Origin: Tilletiopsis washingtonensis
Taxonomy: Eukaryota; Basidiomycota; Exobasidiomycetes; Entylomatales
Direction of reading: 5' to 3'
DNA: 64,000 nucleotides
NCBI RefSeq assembly: GCF_003144115.1
Contig: NW_020312010.1
Coordinates: forward strand, 566,428-630,427
Made by a program: the position numbers and the translations under genes. Under the pieces are notes generated by a model. It was given only the letters and a program-made list of their open reading frames with translations, did no database searches and had not been told where the DNA came from. Shown here piece after piece: positions 11,337 to 22,807 of this stretch; position 1 is the stretch's first letter; each line of letters opens with the position of its first letter.

Positions 11337-12443
11337 GGCGCGGGCGATGTGGAGTTGGCGAGGCGTGGGCTGCTGCGGTGCAGGTGCGGCACTGAGGTGC
11401 GCCGGGTATGGGCGTGGCTGGGCGAGGCGAGAGACGGAGGCAGCGTGGGTATGTACAGAGACGAGACGGACGAGCGGTGGATGTGGTGGAGCAGAGGCAG
11501 GCCGCAGAGGCAGAACGGAAAGGTGGGGCAGGCCGGCCGACGGTGGGCGGAAGAAAGAACACGCCTCGCGCAGCAGCGGCCGTGTGGCTGCCTGCGCGCA
11601 TGAGATAGCCGCGTCGAGGCGGCCCAAGCTCCGCACCCGCACCGAGGCCCCGCGCCGCCGGCTGCGCTGCTGCAGCGGCAGGTGAGGTGTGTGTGTGCGC
11701 TGCATCTACACCGCAGCAGCGCAGAGCAAAGAAGCCCTGCCGTGCGCTCTTGCCAGCTCAGCGAGGAGCATGCTCGTCGGTCGCGGCTGTGCGCTCAGGA
11801 GCGAGCCGTCGTGGGCGGGGGCGTCGGCCGGCGCGCCCGCTCGCTGCGCCGTCGGCTGCGGGCACGGCGCGACTCTGCTTGCTCTCGGCCCATGACGCGC
11901 CCGCACCCATCAGACGCCGCTAAAGCCCGGCGCCGGCGGCTCAGCGCAAGCAAGGCACGCCGCCAGCGCCCGATGCCGGCGTGGCCTGCCAGGGTACCCC
12001 GCACCATCCGCACGGCAGCCCATCCTCATGGCGCAGCGAGACGTGTCCTCGGCACTCATGCGGCATGCGACCTGAGTCGCAACCGGCCACGGCGCTGCAC
12101 CTCGCGCCTGAGCGGCTGTGCTGAGGCTTGCGGAGACCCTTTCGCACAGCACGACCGCGCCGTGCTCCCTGGCAACGCTGTGGCCTCTGGGAGGTTGGGC
12201 ACACCTCTGAGCTGCCAGACCTCGCTGCTGCGCGCCGTCGACCACGAGCGACTTGCCGCTTCGACAGCGAGCAGCACGGAACGCTCTCTGGCACAGGTCA
12301 GCTCGTACAGGGCGGTGCGCGGTAAGGAGTCTCGGCCGATTGCGCCATGAGGCCGCCCAAGACACCACGAGATGCCCTCACACCCTCTCGACATGCGAAC
12401 CCATCATGCCAGGGCATCTCAAAGATCGAAGGGAGAAGGCCGA
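11337..12443. other. Gene-poor stretch between two minus-strand hypotheticals
   Basis: About 1.1 kb without a recognised gene. Frames on both strands reach 150-220 codons but are Arg/Ala/Cys-rich, overlap each other and show no domain, so they are read as GC-driven shadows. The part near 12443 is probably the 3' UTR of the orphan gene. Confidence 0.4.
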
Positions 12444-14064
12444 TTACATGTCGTGGAACGCGGGGACTTCACCTGCGGCAGCGTACTCGCTGGCGTGCCA
12501 GCGGCCGCGCATGTACAGTGCGCCAAACTCGATGCTGTCGGGCGGAAGTCCGACGGCGAGCAGCCAGCAGTACCAGTTCCACAACTCCCACTCGATCTCC
12601 TCCACGACTGCGTCAGAGAATGGCACCCTTGAATTGCGATACTGTCAGTGCCTGGGGTAATGCACCCGTCGGGCGAGCGACTCACACTTCCTCATCATCA
12701 TCCTCTTCTCTCCCTGCAATCTCCGCGAGCAACGTGGTTCGGACAGGAAGCATGCTGCCCACGAAGTCGAGGTAATCAGCTTCAAGATGAGCATCGAGAT
12801 CCTCGTTTGCTGCTTTTGGGCCATAGTATAAAGCCTCAGCGCGGGCTGTAACAGCGTCGTCAAAGGCAGCAAGGAGTCTACGCCAGCGAGCCTTTCTGTT
12901 GCCTTTCTCGTTCATGTAGCGTCGGAAAGTGATCTCTGCAGACGGACAGGCGCCATGTTGCGAACGATTCGGAAGAAACTTCAAGGCGCTAGGCATGCCG
13001 GTGGCTGCGTAGTCCCACGGACCTGGGTAGCGAAGTGGACCGCCGGTGGTCTCGGACCGTTCCAGCACAGGCGAATCGGCGTCGTTTGCGTGGCCTTCGT
13101 CGGCAGTCTCGAGCGGCGAGAGGGATACAGCGGCCTGCACGGTTGTGCTGTTGCACAATTGGAGCGGCAAGTCAGCGCGCGGCAAAGACTACGTTATACT
13201 TGGATCTCACGTAGGGCCAGCCGAGGATGTAAGGGAGCGCGGCGGGATGAAAGCGTTCGATGCTGTGACAGAAGTCGAGGCCTGGGGTCGCAGAGCGGGT
13301 CAGAGACCAAGATGCCAGACAAATTCGGCTCAAGCGGCTCTGGAAGGCGTGCCACCTTCTCTCTCTGATCTGCTCACCGTGGCGAGTGGGTCGGTGTGAT
13401 TCATCGAGACTGCCCTACGCCGGCCCAGCCATCTTCTCATGTACTCGATGCGGTTCTCGTCCTCATCGCCCAATCCTCCCCGGAGCTCACCACACGGATA
13501 CAGCTCCTGATAAGCGGCATCCTTGACATCTCGCCACGAGCGCTCGGCCGCTTTGACTCTCTCCTCGTCTTGACTGCGCAGCTCGGCTGCCTGACGCGTG
13601 TTCATCGAGATGGCGCTGACATCCTTTGCGCCTGACAGTGAAGCATGGCTTACGCGAAGCCGCTCGCACGTTACCTCGATGATGCGGATAAGCTCGAGGT
13701 TCATCAGCGCTGCGCACGAGTGATCTCCGCCCGGTAGGCCGAATTCCATGAGCATCTTGTGGTAGTCGAACAGCGCAAAGTTCACCTCCGCTGCCAGGGT
13801 ACTGTGCACCGTCTGTTTCAGCGAAAAATAGCACAACGTCCCACGGCTGATGGCTTACAACGGCGGTGGAGCGAGAGGCGGCAGCGCAAGCATAGCCATA
13901 CGAAGAACGAGGAGATCCAGCGCACTCAGCTCCGCCTCTTGCAGATACTCGCAGTGTTTACGCGAGAGTTCCACCTCGCTGAGCTTGGGTCGAGGGCGCG
14001 CGAGGAGGGACTGGCAGCGGGCGAGCTTGTCAGTGCGTGCACGCTGGACAATCTGCTGCCGAGG
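12444..14064 (-). CDS. Orphan multi-exon hypothetical protein, 5' end unresolved
   Basis: Five exons are phase-consistent: 14064-13859, 13801-13378, 13281-13211, 13147-12688 and 12641-12444 (stop at 12444). The introns are 57, 96, 63 and 46 nt. The chain reads QQIVQRARTDKLARC, KLSEVELSRKHCEYLQEAEL, FALFDYHKMLMEFGLPGG, RSWRDVKDAAYQELYP, a Ser/Thr-rich linker, and an acidic DLDAHLEADYLDFVGSMLP segment. It ends with VEEIEWELWNWYCWLLAVGLP and HDM. The last exon is Trp-rich and strongly helical. No ATG fits the first exon, so one or more 5' exons lie upstream of 14064 and were not resolved. The function is unrecognised. Codon use is visibly less GC-biased than in neighbouring genes. Confidence 0.6.
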
Positions 14065-14771
14065 CTGACCTCAGTGAGCGCGTCGGCTTGCGCGCGCATG
14101 ATGAAGACGGGCGGGCGGGCGGCAAGGGTCGTGGTGGTGGTGAGAAGCAGGCAGCTGAGCGAGCGTGGAGCGTCGTTCTCTTGGCACACTGCGGCCGAGA
14201 GCGGCCGGCGCAGGCGCGGGCATCTGCTTTCGGCCTCGCGACGTCAGAAAGGGGCCAAGCCGCGCGCGGCGTGCGCATGGCGCACGACACGGCTGGACAC
14301 GCCCGCGTATACCGAAATCGAGCACCAGCAGCTCCCTGCTCGACCTGTTCTGCGAGGCATTCAAACCAAGAGAGTTGCATTGAACCATCAAATGCACCGC
14401 AGCGCCCTTCCAATGTTGGGCCCTCACTTGTCAGGGGAAGTGGACAGGGCTTCCGCAGAGTTTCCACCACATCGCAGTGCTGCGCTGCGTGTCCACCACG
14501 CGTGCGTGCGCGTCGCGGGGCGTGCATGCTCTGCGCCCTCATGCTTACATAAGCTTCAGCTCTCGGCATGAAAGCATCTTGCCGGCGGCTCGCAGTCGAG
14601 TCGCCGCGGCAGGCCAGGCCGGCGGCAGAGCGGCACACCTGGGCACTCCGCCTACGCTGCGTTAGGCCCGCCTCTTGAGGCGGGAGCGGGGGTGAATGCG
14701 GCGGCGAGTGCGTGCTTGAAATTCGGAATGCGCAGAGACGCATCGCTCTTCAGTACCACCAAGCCATCAAG
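14065..14771. promoter_or_regulatory. Region between orphan gene and ATG22, with inverted repeat
   Basis: About 700 bp that must hold the missing 5' exon(s) of the minus-strand orphan gene and the ATG22 promoter. A perfect 8+8 nt inverted repeat with a 2 nt spacer lies at 14667-14684 (CCCGCCTC-TT-GAGGCGGG), about 90 bp upstream of the ATG22 start codon. Confidence 0.4.
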
Positions 14772-17007
14772 ATGAGCGCTACACGACCGGTGCACCGGCG
14801 CCAGGACACGGATGCGGGCGTCACCGACGGCGCGTCCGACAAGGCGGCGTCGGTGAGGCAGGCGCCCAGCGCGTCGAGCAGCGACGACACGCTCGCGGCG
14901 GCGCTGCTTGTCTCGGCGCAGGACAAGACGGCCGCGCTGCCAAAGTGGACGACGTCGCGCAAGGAGCTGTGGTCATACTACATCTATGTGAGGCCTGTAC
15001 CGGGCTTAATCTCACAGAGGACAGACGCAAGCTGTGCTCGATGCTAACATCGGCCGCCACAGTACATCGGCTGCAGTGGCCTCGGGCCCTTCAACTATTC
15101 TCCCGGCCAGCTTCAGAACCTGATCACCCTTGCGGCTGCCGCAGCTGGCGGCGACACGTGCGGCGGCGAGGGCCAAGACGTTTGCCGCCTGGCTTGGGCC
15201 GGCGCCGAGCGGACGCCGCAGAGCATCACCCTGCTGGCCAACGGCATCAGCTTTGCGGTGCAGGCGGCGCTCTTCCTCGTCATCGGCTCGCTCGCCGACT
15301 ACGGCACCTGGCGCCCGTGGATCCTCATTGTCTCGACGCTGATCTCTGTCGGCATCAGCTTCGCCTGGCTCGGCGTGACGGACCCCGCGAGCTGGCGCAT
15401 CGGCGTTGCTCTCTAGTGAGCTGCAAAGAGCGTAGTCATGTGCTGGCAGGCTGACAGCTGCTTGCAGCATCATCGGCCTCATCTTCTATCAGACCTCCCT
15501 GACCTACTGGACGGCCGCTTTTCCGGGTGCGCAGCTTCCCTCGCTGCAGCTGGGCCTTGGCTCATCGTGCCACTTCTGCAGGCTTGGCCCGTGACTTGCC
15601 CGAGATGCGCGAGTCTGCCGCCGCGCTCGCAGAGACGCCGCCGCGGACGACTGCCGAGGAGCACCACAAGTGAGGGCGCCGGGGCAGCATGAGCGTCTCC
15701 CTTCTAACCACCCTGCCAGGCTCGACACCATGTCTCGCAACCGCATTGCCAACATCGCATTTGCCGTGTGCTCGCTCGGCGAGCTCGTCGTGCTGGCCAT
15801 CATCCAGGGCATGCTCATCTCGCTCAAGTCTGACTCGTCCACGGAGGCAAACACCCGCGCCCTCTCCATTGCCACGGCCTTCACGTGCGTAGTCTCGCTG
15901 CGCCAGTAGAGAGCGCCCTTGCTGACGATCCCGCAGCGGAGGTGTGTGGCTCCTCGTCGCTCTGCCGTGGTTCATCCTCGAGAAGAGACGTCCCGGCCGC
16001 AATCTGTGAGTGACATGCTGCCCAGATCTTGAGCTGCAGGCTCACGCCTTCTTCAGACCCGTCGGCCAGTCATACTGGACCGTCGGCTTCGTCACGATCG
16101 CACAGACGTGCAGACACGTGTGGAAGCTCAAGCAGACGCTGCTGTACCTCGTCTTCTAGTGAGCCGCTTGCCATGGCGCTCGTGACCCGACCTAACCCCG
16201 CTCAGCTTCATCATGGGCGATGCGCTCAACACCAGCGTGACAGTCATCAGCACCGTACAGAATTCGCTCATTAGCTTTTCGGGACAAACTTTCAACTTGC
16301 TGCTGATCGTCGGCATTGCTGCCCAAGGCGTGGGCATCTACGCATTCTGGCGCGTGCAGCACCACTGGAAACTCGGGACCGTGACGATGCTCAAAGTTGT
16401 GTGCGGCTTCATCGTCCTGCTGCAGGTGTGGGGCCTCATCGGCATCTTCACGCTGCGCTTCGGTTTCCACAACGTCTGGGAGGCGTACGCGTACCAGGCC
16501 TTCTATGGTTCGTCGCAGGACCGCTCAGAGCTTCGACCTAGTGCTGACTGCCTTGCAGGCCTGTTCGTCTGCCCCTGGTACGCCTACTCGCAGACCGGCA
16601 TCAGCGAGGTCAGCCCGAGGGGCCTGGAGTTCCAGGTCTTTTCGCTGCTCAACCGTCAGTCTTCACACCCACCGGGGAGATCTAGGCTGACATCCTTGTT
16701 GCGCAGTGGTGGGGCGCACTTCGAGCTTCGTCGGGCCCTTCGTCAGCAGTGCGCTGGCGGACTATGGCAACCAGGTGCGTGCAGAGATCCAGAGGCGTAG
16801 GCTGCCCGCCACGATGACTGACGTACCTCCACGTAGTCGCTTCCGTTCTACTTCCTCTTGGGCATGGCCATCCTCGGCTCCCTGTTCCTCATCCCGATGG
16901 ACGCAGCCAAGGCACGGAAGGAGCAGGCCCGCTTCATCGCGCAGCAAGTGCCGGAGGCCCAGCGCACGTCCGGGGCCGCCTACACGACTACGCACGAGCT
17001 TGTATGA
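14772..17007 (+). CDS. ATG22: Autophagy-related protein Atg22, vacuolar amino-acid effluxer
   Basis: MFS-like multi-pass vacuolar membrane protein that exports amino acids released by autophagic breakdown. Eleven exons: 14772-14987, 15063-15415, 15468-15526, 15582-15669, 15720-15884, 15937-16005, 16057-16158, 16206-16507, 16559-16654, 16707-16774 and 16837-17007. All phases agree, giving 562 residues. Atg22 hallmarks are the cytosolic lead KELWSYYIYYIGCSGLGPFNYSP, the SLADYGTWR loop, and YFIMGDALNTSVTV. Also present are YGLFVCPWYAYSQTGISEVSPRGLEFQVFSLLN (split by an intron) and VGRTSSFVGPFVSSALAD. There are 11-12 hydrophobic segments. The start ATG opens a polar, Ser-rich cytosolic N-terminus. 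Most introns are 46-75 nt. One donor is GTTCGT and another GTCAGT, both slightly weak. Confidence 0.92.
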
Positions 17008-17196
17008 GCGGCGTGCTGTCCACGCCGCAACTCTGCTCTGTCGCTCGGTGGCCTCTCTCAGAAGGAATGTGTATGTATTCGAAAGCACAAAGAGTGTGGG
17101 AGCAAAACAAAGGAGTGTGGAAGCGAAAAGAGAGGAAGCGAGCCCACGGATCAACCGCGAGGCTCCGCAGAATGGGCGCCGGTCAGACACGCTGCA

Positions 17197-20100
17197 TCAG
17201 CGCAGCTGGCACAGGGCGTAGTTGCTCGTCGCCGCCGGCGTGCCGCGCACGTAGCTGGGGAAGGCCTTGGCTGCGGTCGAGTCGCACGGCTTTGTCACGA
17301 ACCAGTCGGCCGTGTTGATGTTGGTGCCGTCGGGAGCGGTCACGGTCATCGACATGAGGCTGCCGCCCGGGCCGTTGGCCCACATGATGCGCATTGGCGT
17401 GTACGTGCCTGCAGTGAAGTCCATCGTCTTGGTGAAACGGCCGGGGACGTTGTTGCCTGGGCCGGTGGCCCACGTCGCGATGCCGAGGGCCGTGGTGCGC
17501 GAGTAGGAGGTCAGCGCCTGGTCTCCGACCCATAGGATCGCAATGTCGTCCACCTGTTGAAGCGATGTGAGCAGCTTGTCAAGAGGTGCACCTACTTTGG
17601 ACTCACATCATAGATGGTAAACGTGTATGTGCCAGTGAGAGGAGCGAACATGTAGCCGCGCTGAGTGATCGTCTGCACGTTGTACGCCTTGTGCGTATCG
17701 TAGTAGATCGAGCAGAAGTCCTGGTTGGCAGCAGGCGCTGTCGTCGTGCGGCTCGACCAGTAGCCGAGCGAAGAGATGGTGCCCGTGTCGTAGTAGCGCG
17801 CGTTGGCCGCGTGCGTCACCGGATCATAGAGCAGCGGGTCGAACTTCAGCCAATTGGGGTCGCCCCAGAGGTCGAGGCGCGGCTGCTCCAGCGCATGGTG
17901 GTACCAGGTGATGCCGCCGTTGCCGCACGTGGTATCCGCCTTCCGCAAAACGCGGACTGTGGGCGTGGCTGCAGGAGTCGACGTTTGTGTCGGCGTCGGG
18001 GTGGCGCCGCCGTTTAAGAGAGAGCCACAGGCGTCGGAAATTGCCGCTAGGTTGCAGAAGAGCAGCCTGTCGGGCAGCAGTGCGCGGCGTCGAGGGCCGG
18101 CACGGAGTTCTCCCAGGGTCGCATTCGAGCGCTCTCTACCGTCATCGAGCTCCAGCGAACGTCCCAGCAGTCCGGCGACTCTCGAAGCGCAGAACGGCCG
18201 GTAGATGCCCTCGACGTCGCGCAGAATCTCCTTGGAGCAGTCGGCAGCCGTCATCGGCTTGGCCAGAACCTGGGCGAAGCGCAGCAGGGTGAAGGGCTGC
18301 GGCACAACGACTCGGACCGTCGTAGGGACCGCCGGAAGCGTGAGCGTGCGGAGCTGCTGCACGTTCCGGAACGCCGTTGCCAAACGTGTCAGTACCACCG
18401 GAGGCGGACGGCGCGTCTCGACGATCCGCGGCAGCGTGCGAGTCTCTGCGATGATGAGCGCCGGAGGCGTGATGATCTGGAGGGGCGCCAGGATCGTCCG
18501 CGTCGAGGTGATGCGTGCGACCTCCTCGATGACGCGCTGTGTCGTGGCAATCCGCACAGTCGCGCCTGCAACCACCTCGGTCGCTACAATCGGCACGACC
18601 TCGCTGACGGTGATACGTGCGGCCAGTGCTGCAGCAGGTTGAGTTAGCGGATTGACAGAGTAGTGAGAGGAGCCTGAGAGGCTGCGAGCTCAAGCATGCC
18701 CGAGCGCTCGGCACGCTGCTGTCGCCTCGAAAGGCGCCGATCGCTCGCGCAGGAGAGTTCTTCTGTTCGGCTTGACCTGACGGACACAGCACGCCCGGGC
18801 TCCAATCTGGGAAAGCCGCTCTTCTGCTCACCAGTCTCAGTCCGCGTGAGGCTCTGCGTCACATCCGCCGGCTGGCCAAGCCGCACATAGCGCGTGAGCG
18901 TCACCGCGGCGCGAGGCCCGGCACGCGCCGCGAGTTGCTGATCAGGCCCTCGCAGCATGTCGTTCAGCCGGCCGTCGATGAACGCGCCGCAGGCGTGCTG
19001 CACCTCTTGCGGCTGAAACTGCCTCAACTTCTTCGGCACACGCAGCGGCAGCGGCGTCGCCGTCGGCTTGAGGTTGACCTTGACCGTGCGAACGGGCGCA
19101 GCGCCGGCATCAGGCGCGAGAGGCATGCGCATGCCGCAAGAGCAGAGCTGGCCCGGTGCATTGATGTGCTGGTGTTTGGCCGCCTTGGCCAAGCCTACCC
19201 TGTGCATGGGCCCGTCTGGCTCGGTCTTCCACATCGGCGACAACGTGTGCCGGGGCTTCGCATCGACCTTGAACGTGGATGTCGCCTGCGCTGGCTGGAG
19301 CATTCCGCGTCGCTTCAGGCCCGGCTCTGCCACCCGCCGCTCGAAGGGCAGAGTGGATGTCTGGGTCTCTGTGGCGATGGCGGTCGACGAGATGACGGTC
19401 TCGGTCTGCGTAGTGGGAGCTGCCGTCTCGGTAACCGTATCTGCGCGAAGGTGTCAGCAAGCTGTGGCAAGCAGGGCATGCGGACGATGCGTACCGGTGC
19501 TGGTGGTCTCGAGGGTGGTCGTCTGTGACTCGGTAGAGGTTGCTGCTGGCTCCGAGACTGTCGCGGTCTCCTGAGTCGTGACAGTCGCCGTGGACGTCTG
19601 CGCAGGCTGCGTGGAGACTGGGCTGGAAGTCACCTCCGCTTCTGCCACACTCGTGGACGTCCTCGTCACTTCTTCGCTGACCGTGCTGGTCGAGAAGGTA
19701 GTCGAGGTCACCGTTGTCGCTGAGCTCACTCGCTGCGTCGTCGTTGCAAGGATTTCCGACGTCGTCGTAGTGACACGGACGTCAGTCACGGTGCTTGCTG
19801 GCCGCTCGCTGCAGGGCATCGTCAGCAAGGCGCAGCGAGCAGATCGGAACCTGTTGACTCACTACACCGTCTCGGTCACGTAAGCCGTCGATTCTTCCTC
19901 AGCAGGCGGCTCCGGAGGACTGCTCTGGCTCGGCGTCTCGGCGCTCGGCGGAGGCGTGGTGGTGCTAGATGGCTGCGGCTCGACGCTGCTGCTCTCGGTC
20001 GGCTTGACCTCGGCAGCGGGCGTGGCCTCGCTCGACGTGCTTGTCGCGCTTGAGCTCGTCTCTGCAGCCGGTGGGCTGGGCGACTTATCCTGTGCTGGGC

Positions 20101-22807
20101 TTGTCTCGGCTGCTGCTGGCGTCGATGAGGATTCGGAGGCAGGGACGGCCGGAGTGGGCTCGCCTGCCGGCGCGGGAGTGGACGAGCTTGACGCGGCCGA
20201 CGTCTGCGGCGGCTCAGGCTGGACCGGCGAGGGCTCCACAGGGGCAGACGATGAGCTGCTGGCCTCCGAAACTGACGAAGACGAGGCCGCCGGTTCGGAT
20301 GAGGAGCCAGCGGGGCTCTCCACCGGTGTGGGCTCTGCTTGCGTCGGTGTGGGCTCAGCCGAGCTGGACGAGCTGCTGCTGGAGACGCTCTTTTGAGGAG
20401 GCTCTGCGGCGGCCGGAGGGGTCTCTGCTGCCGGTGCGGAAGAGTCTGCCGTCGACGCTGTAGATGTGGCAGCAGGTACAGCGGAGGAAGACTCTGCCGG
20501 AGGTGCCGAGGGCTCGGCCGTAGAGGTGCTCACAGACGAGGATGAATCGACGACCAGTGCAGGGCTTGGTTCGGCGCTAGGCTGCGCCGGCGAAGTGCTT
20601 GCGTCGCTGAGCGACGTCGACGTCGATTCGGAGGCTGCTGGCTCTGGAGGAGGCGTCTGCTCAGGCCGGGCGGGTGTGGAGACCGATGCTGATGATTCTG
20701 CGGGCTCGACCGCGCTGGGCGCCGGGGAAGGTTCCTCAGCTGGCACGGAGCTCGAAGATGGTTCTGCGCTCGGCTCAGCCGCGGCAGGCACGGAGGAAGA
20801 CTCGGGGATCGTGGAGCTAGATGCTGGCGTGTCGTTCGGCTCGACCGGACCAGGCGCCGGCGAGGGCTCTGCAGCAGGTGGGGCACCTGACGACGAGCTC
20901 GGCTCCGCGGCGGCGGAGGTGGACGAGACGCCAGTGCCGGGCTCCTGCGAGGGCTCGGCGGCAGGAGTGGGCTCGCTGGACGAGCTGCTCGACGTCGGGG
21001 TCCCCTCGCCACCGCCTGGCGCTCCGTTCTCTGCGCTCGGGCTCGTAGGCGCAGGCTCTGCAGGCTCCTGGGGCGCTGTGTGCGTGGGCGATGCGTCCTC
21101 TGGTGCGGCGGATGATTGCGAAGAAATGCTACTGCTGCTCGCTGCGCTCGACTGAGCCGGCTCAGGAGCGGTTTGATCAGCCGTGGGCTCTGCGGAGGCT
21201 GGAGCGGAAGGGGCTGGAGCGCTGGGCTCTGACGACTCAGGCTCGGGCTTCGCAGTCTCGGTGGGTGGTCGCATGTCCTCGGGCGTCGAGCTCGGTGCAA
21301 CGGCCTCTTGCGACGAGGTGGAGCTCGGTTGGACGGCCTCCTGTGTCGAGCTGGGCTGATTGGCCTCCTGTGTCGAGCTGGGCTGGTTGGCCTCCATCGT
21401 CGAGGTTGGGCTTGGCTCGACGACTTCCTGCGTTGAGCTGAAGCTCGGTTGAACAGCCTCCTGCGTCGAGCTAGGCTCTACGCTCTGCGCACTGGAGGAC
21501 GTCTCCTCCGTGGCAGTGGCGTGTGGAGTCTGCTCGGGACGAATAGATTCGCTCTGGGTTGCCGTCTCGACCGGCTTGCTCGCGGACTCGGCGGAGTCTA
21601 CGGTCGAGGCCGTCGGCGTGGGCTCCGGCAGAACGCTGCTCTGGCCCTCAGGAGGGCTTGACTGCACCGGCGCCACAGCGCTGCTACTGAGCCCAGCGTC
21701 TTCGGGACCCTGAGTGCTCGATCCGCCCGGGGTCATTGCTGGTGTCGTGCCAGCCGCCGGAGCAGAGGTGGACGCCTCGACTTCTCCACCAGAAGCAGTG
21801 GACGATATCGACGTGAGCCAGCTCGTCGACGAGGAGATCAAGCTGCTGAAGAACGAGGACGAGCTGGTCGCAGCGGGCGCACTGCTCGAGGTGGCGCTGC
21901 CGCCTCCCAGCTTGACCTGCGAGCCGCCCGTTCCGTCCGAGTTGTCCGTCTGAGGCGTCTCTTCAGCGGGTTCCGATGAGACCTTCTCCTGCGTCGGCTG
22001 CCCGGCGTCTGCGGGCTGAGAGCCTGCTGCCGGCGCCTGAGAGCCAGACGATGCGCCCGACGACTGCTGCTGCTCGGTCTGAGGGCCTGACGAGGTGACC
22101 ACCCTCGAGCCATCAGGGGTCGCTGCTTCGTCCGTGGACGACGTGCCATCATCAGACGACGATGCCGGCCGGTGGTGCGACTTGGCCTTGCCGAGCTTGC
22201 TTAGCGTGCCGCTCCCATTGTTCTCTTGATCTGCTGACGAAGGCTGAACGGCGGGATCGGCAGCGGCTTCGTCGCTGCTTCCGCTGGAAGACTGCGTGCC
22301 GCTGCTGCCCGAGTTGGTGGTGGACGAGAGGGACGTGCGGCCGGCGCTGTCCCCTCCCGGAGTCTGGCTTGTCCCATCAGGATCGCTGGAGCCCGCGCCA
22401 GAGTCCTGGAAGTCGCTCGCGTCTTCTTCCTGCCCTGGCGTCGCCAAGCACTCGATACACTCCTCATCAGACCCGCTCACGGGCGTCTGCTGCGCAGCAG
22501 GAGCCACCTGCTGCTGTCGTGCATCGCAGTCTGCTCCGGAGCAGACTGGCGTGCCCGTCTCGCTTGCCTTCGCGACGCGTGCGCCATCGGGCACGTACAG
22601 CGTCGAGGTGACGATGACGGTCTCTGGTTCGGGCGCATGGACGTAGAGATAGCAGTACTCCTGCAGCTGCTCGTCCTTTTCGATGAGCGACTCGAGACGA
22701 CGGGCCGACGTGGGATGCGCCTGCGCTCCGGGCGCAGAGAGGGCGAGAAGCAGTAGCCAGGCGACCAGCGCGAGGCGGACCTCTAGGGTGTGACTGCGAC
22801 TCGGCAT
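17197..22807 (-). CDS. Giant secreted GLEYA-domain adhesin with Ser/Pro/Thr-rich stalk
   Basis: Five phase-consistent exons (22807-19863, 19808-19495, 19440-18832, 18628-17607, 17553-17197) encode 1748 residues. The N-terminus is a signal peptide (MPSRSHTLEVRLALVAWLLLL, then ALSAPGAQA). A roughly 850-residue Ser/Pro/Glu/Thr-rich mucin-like stalk follows, then Thr-rich segments and Cys-containing modules. The C-terminus (about residues 1515-1748) is a GLEYA/PA14-like adhesin fold: WYHHALE, GYMFAPLTGTYTFTIYD, VDDIAILWVGDQA and TAGTYTPMRIMWANG. GLEYA domains are lectin-like ligand-binding domains of fungal surface adhesins. No C-terminal GPI signal is visible, so wall attachment must use another route. 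An internal octapeptide-like repeat (21293-21485) and strong Ser bias imply heavy O-mannosylation. The gene sits below 1.5 kb of gene-free DNA. One intron (203 nt) is unusually long. Confidence 0.85.
21293..21485 (-). repeat. Tandem coding repeat in adhesin stalk
   Basis: Imperfect units of about 8-12 residues built on PSSTQEA(N/V) run head to tail within exon 1 of the adhesin. Two adjacent units (QPSSTQEAN) are almost identical at DNA level. Such repeats expand and contract in fungal adhesins. Confidence 0.75.

Noticed and set aside
17197-22807. Two separate genes: a Ser-rich secreted protein and a GLEYA protein
   Set aside because: All five exons join in phase with good splice sites, only exon 1 has a signal peptide, and no internal ATG or promoter-like gap separates the parts. 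Transcript data could still overturn this.
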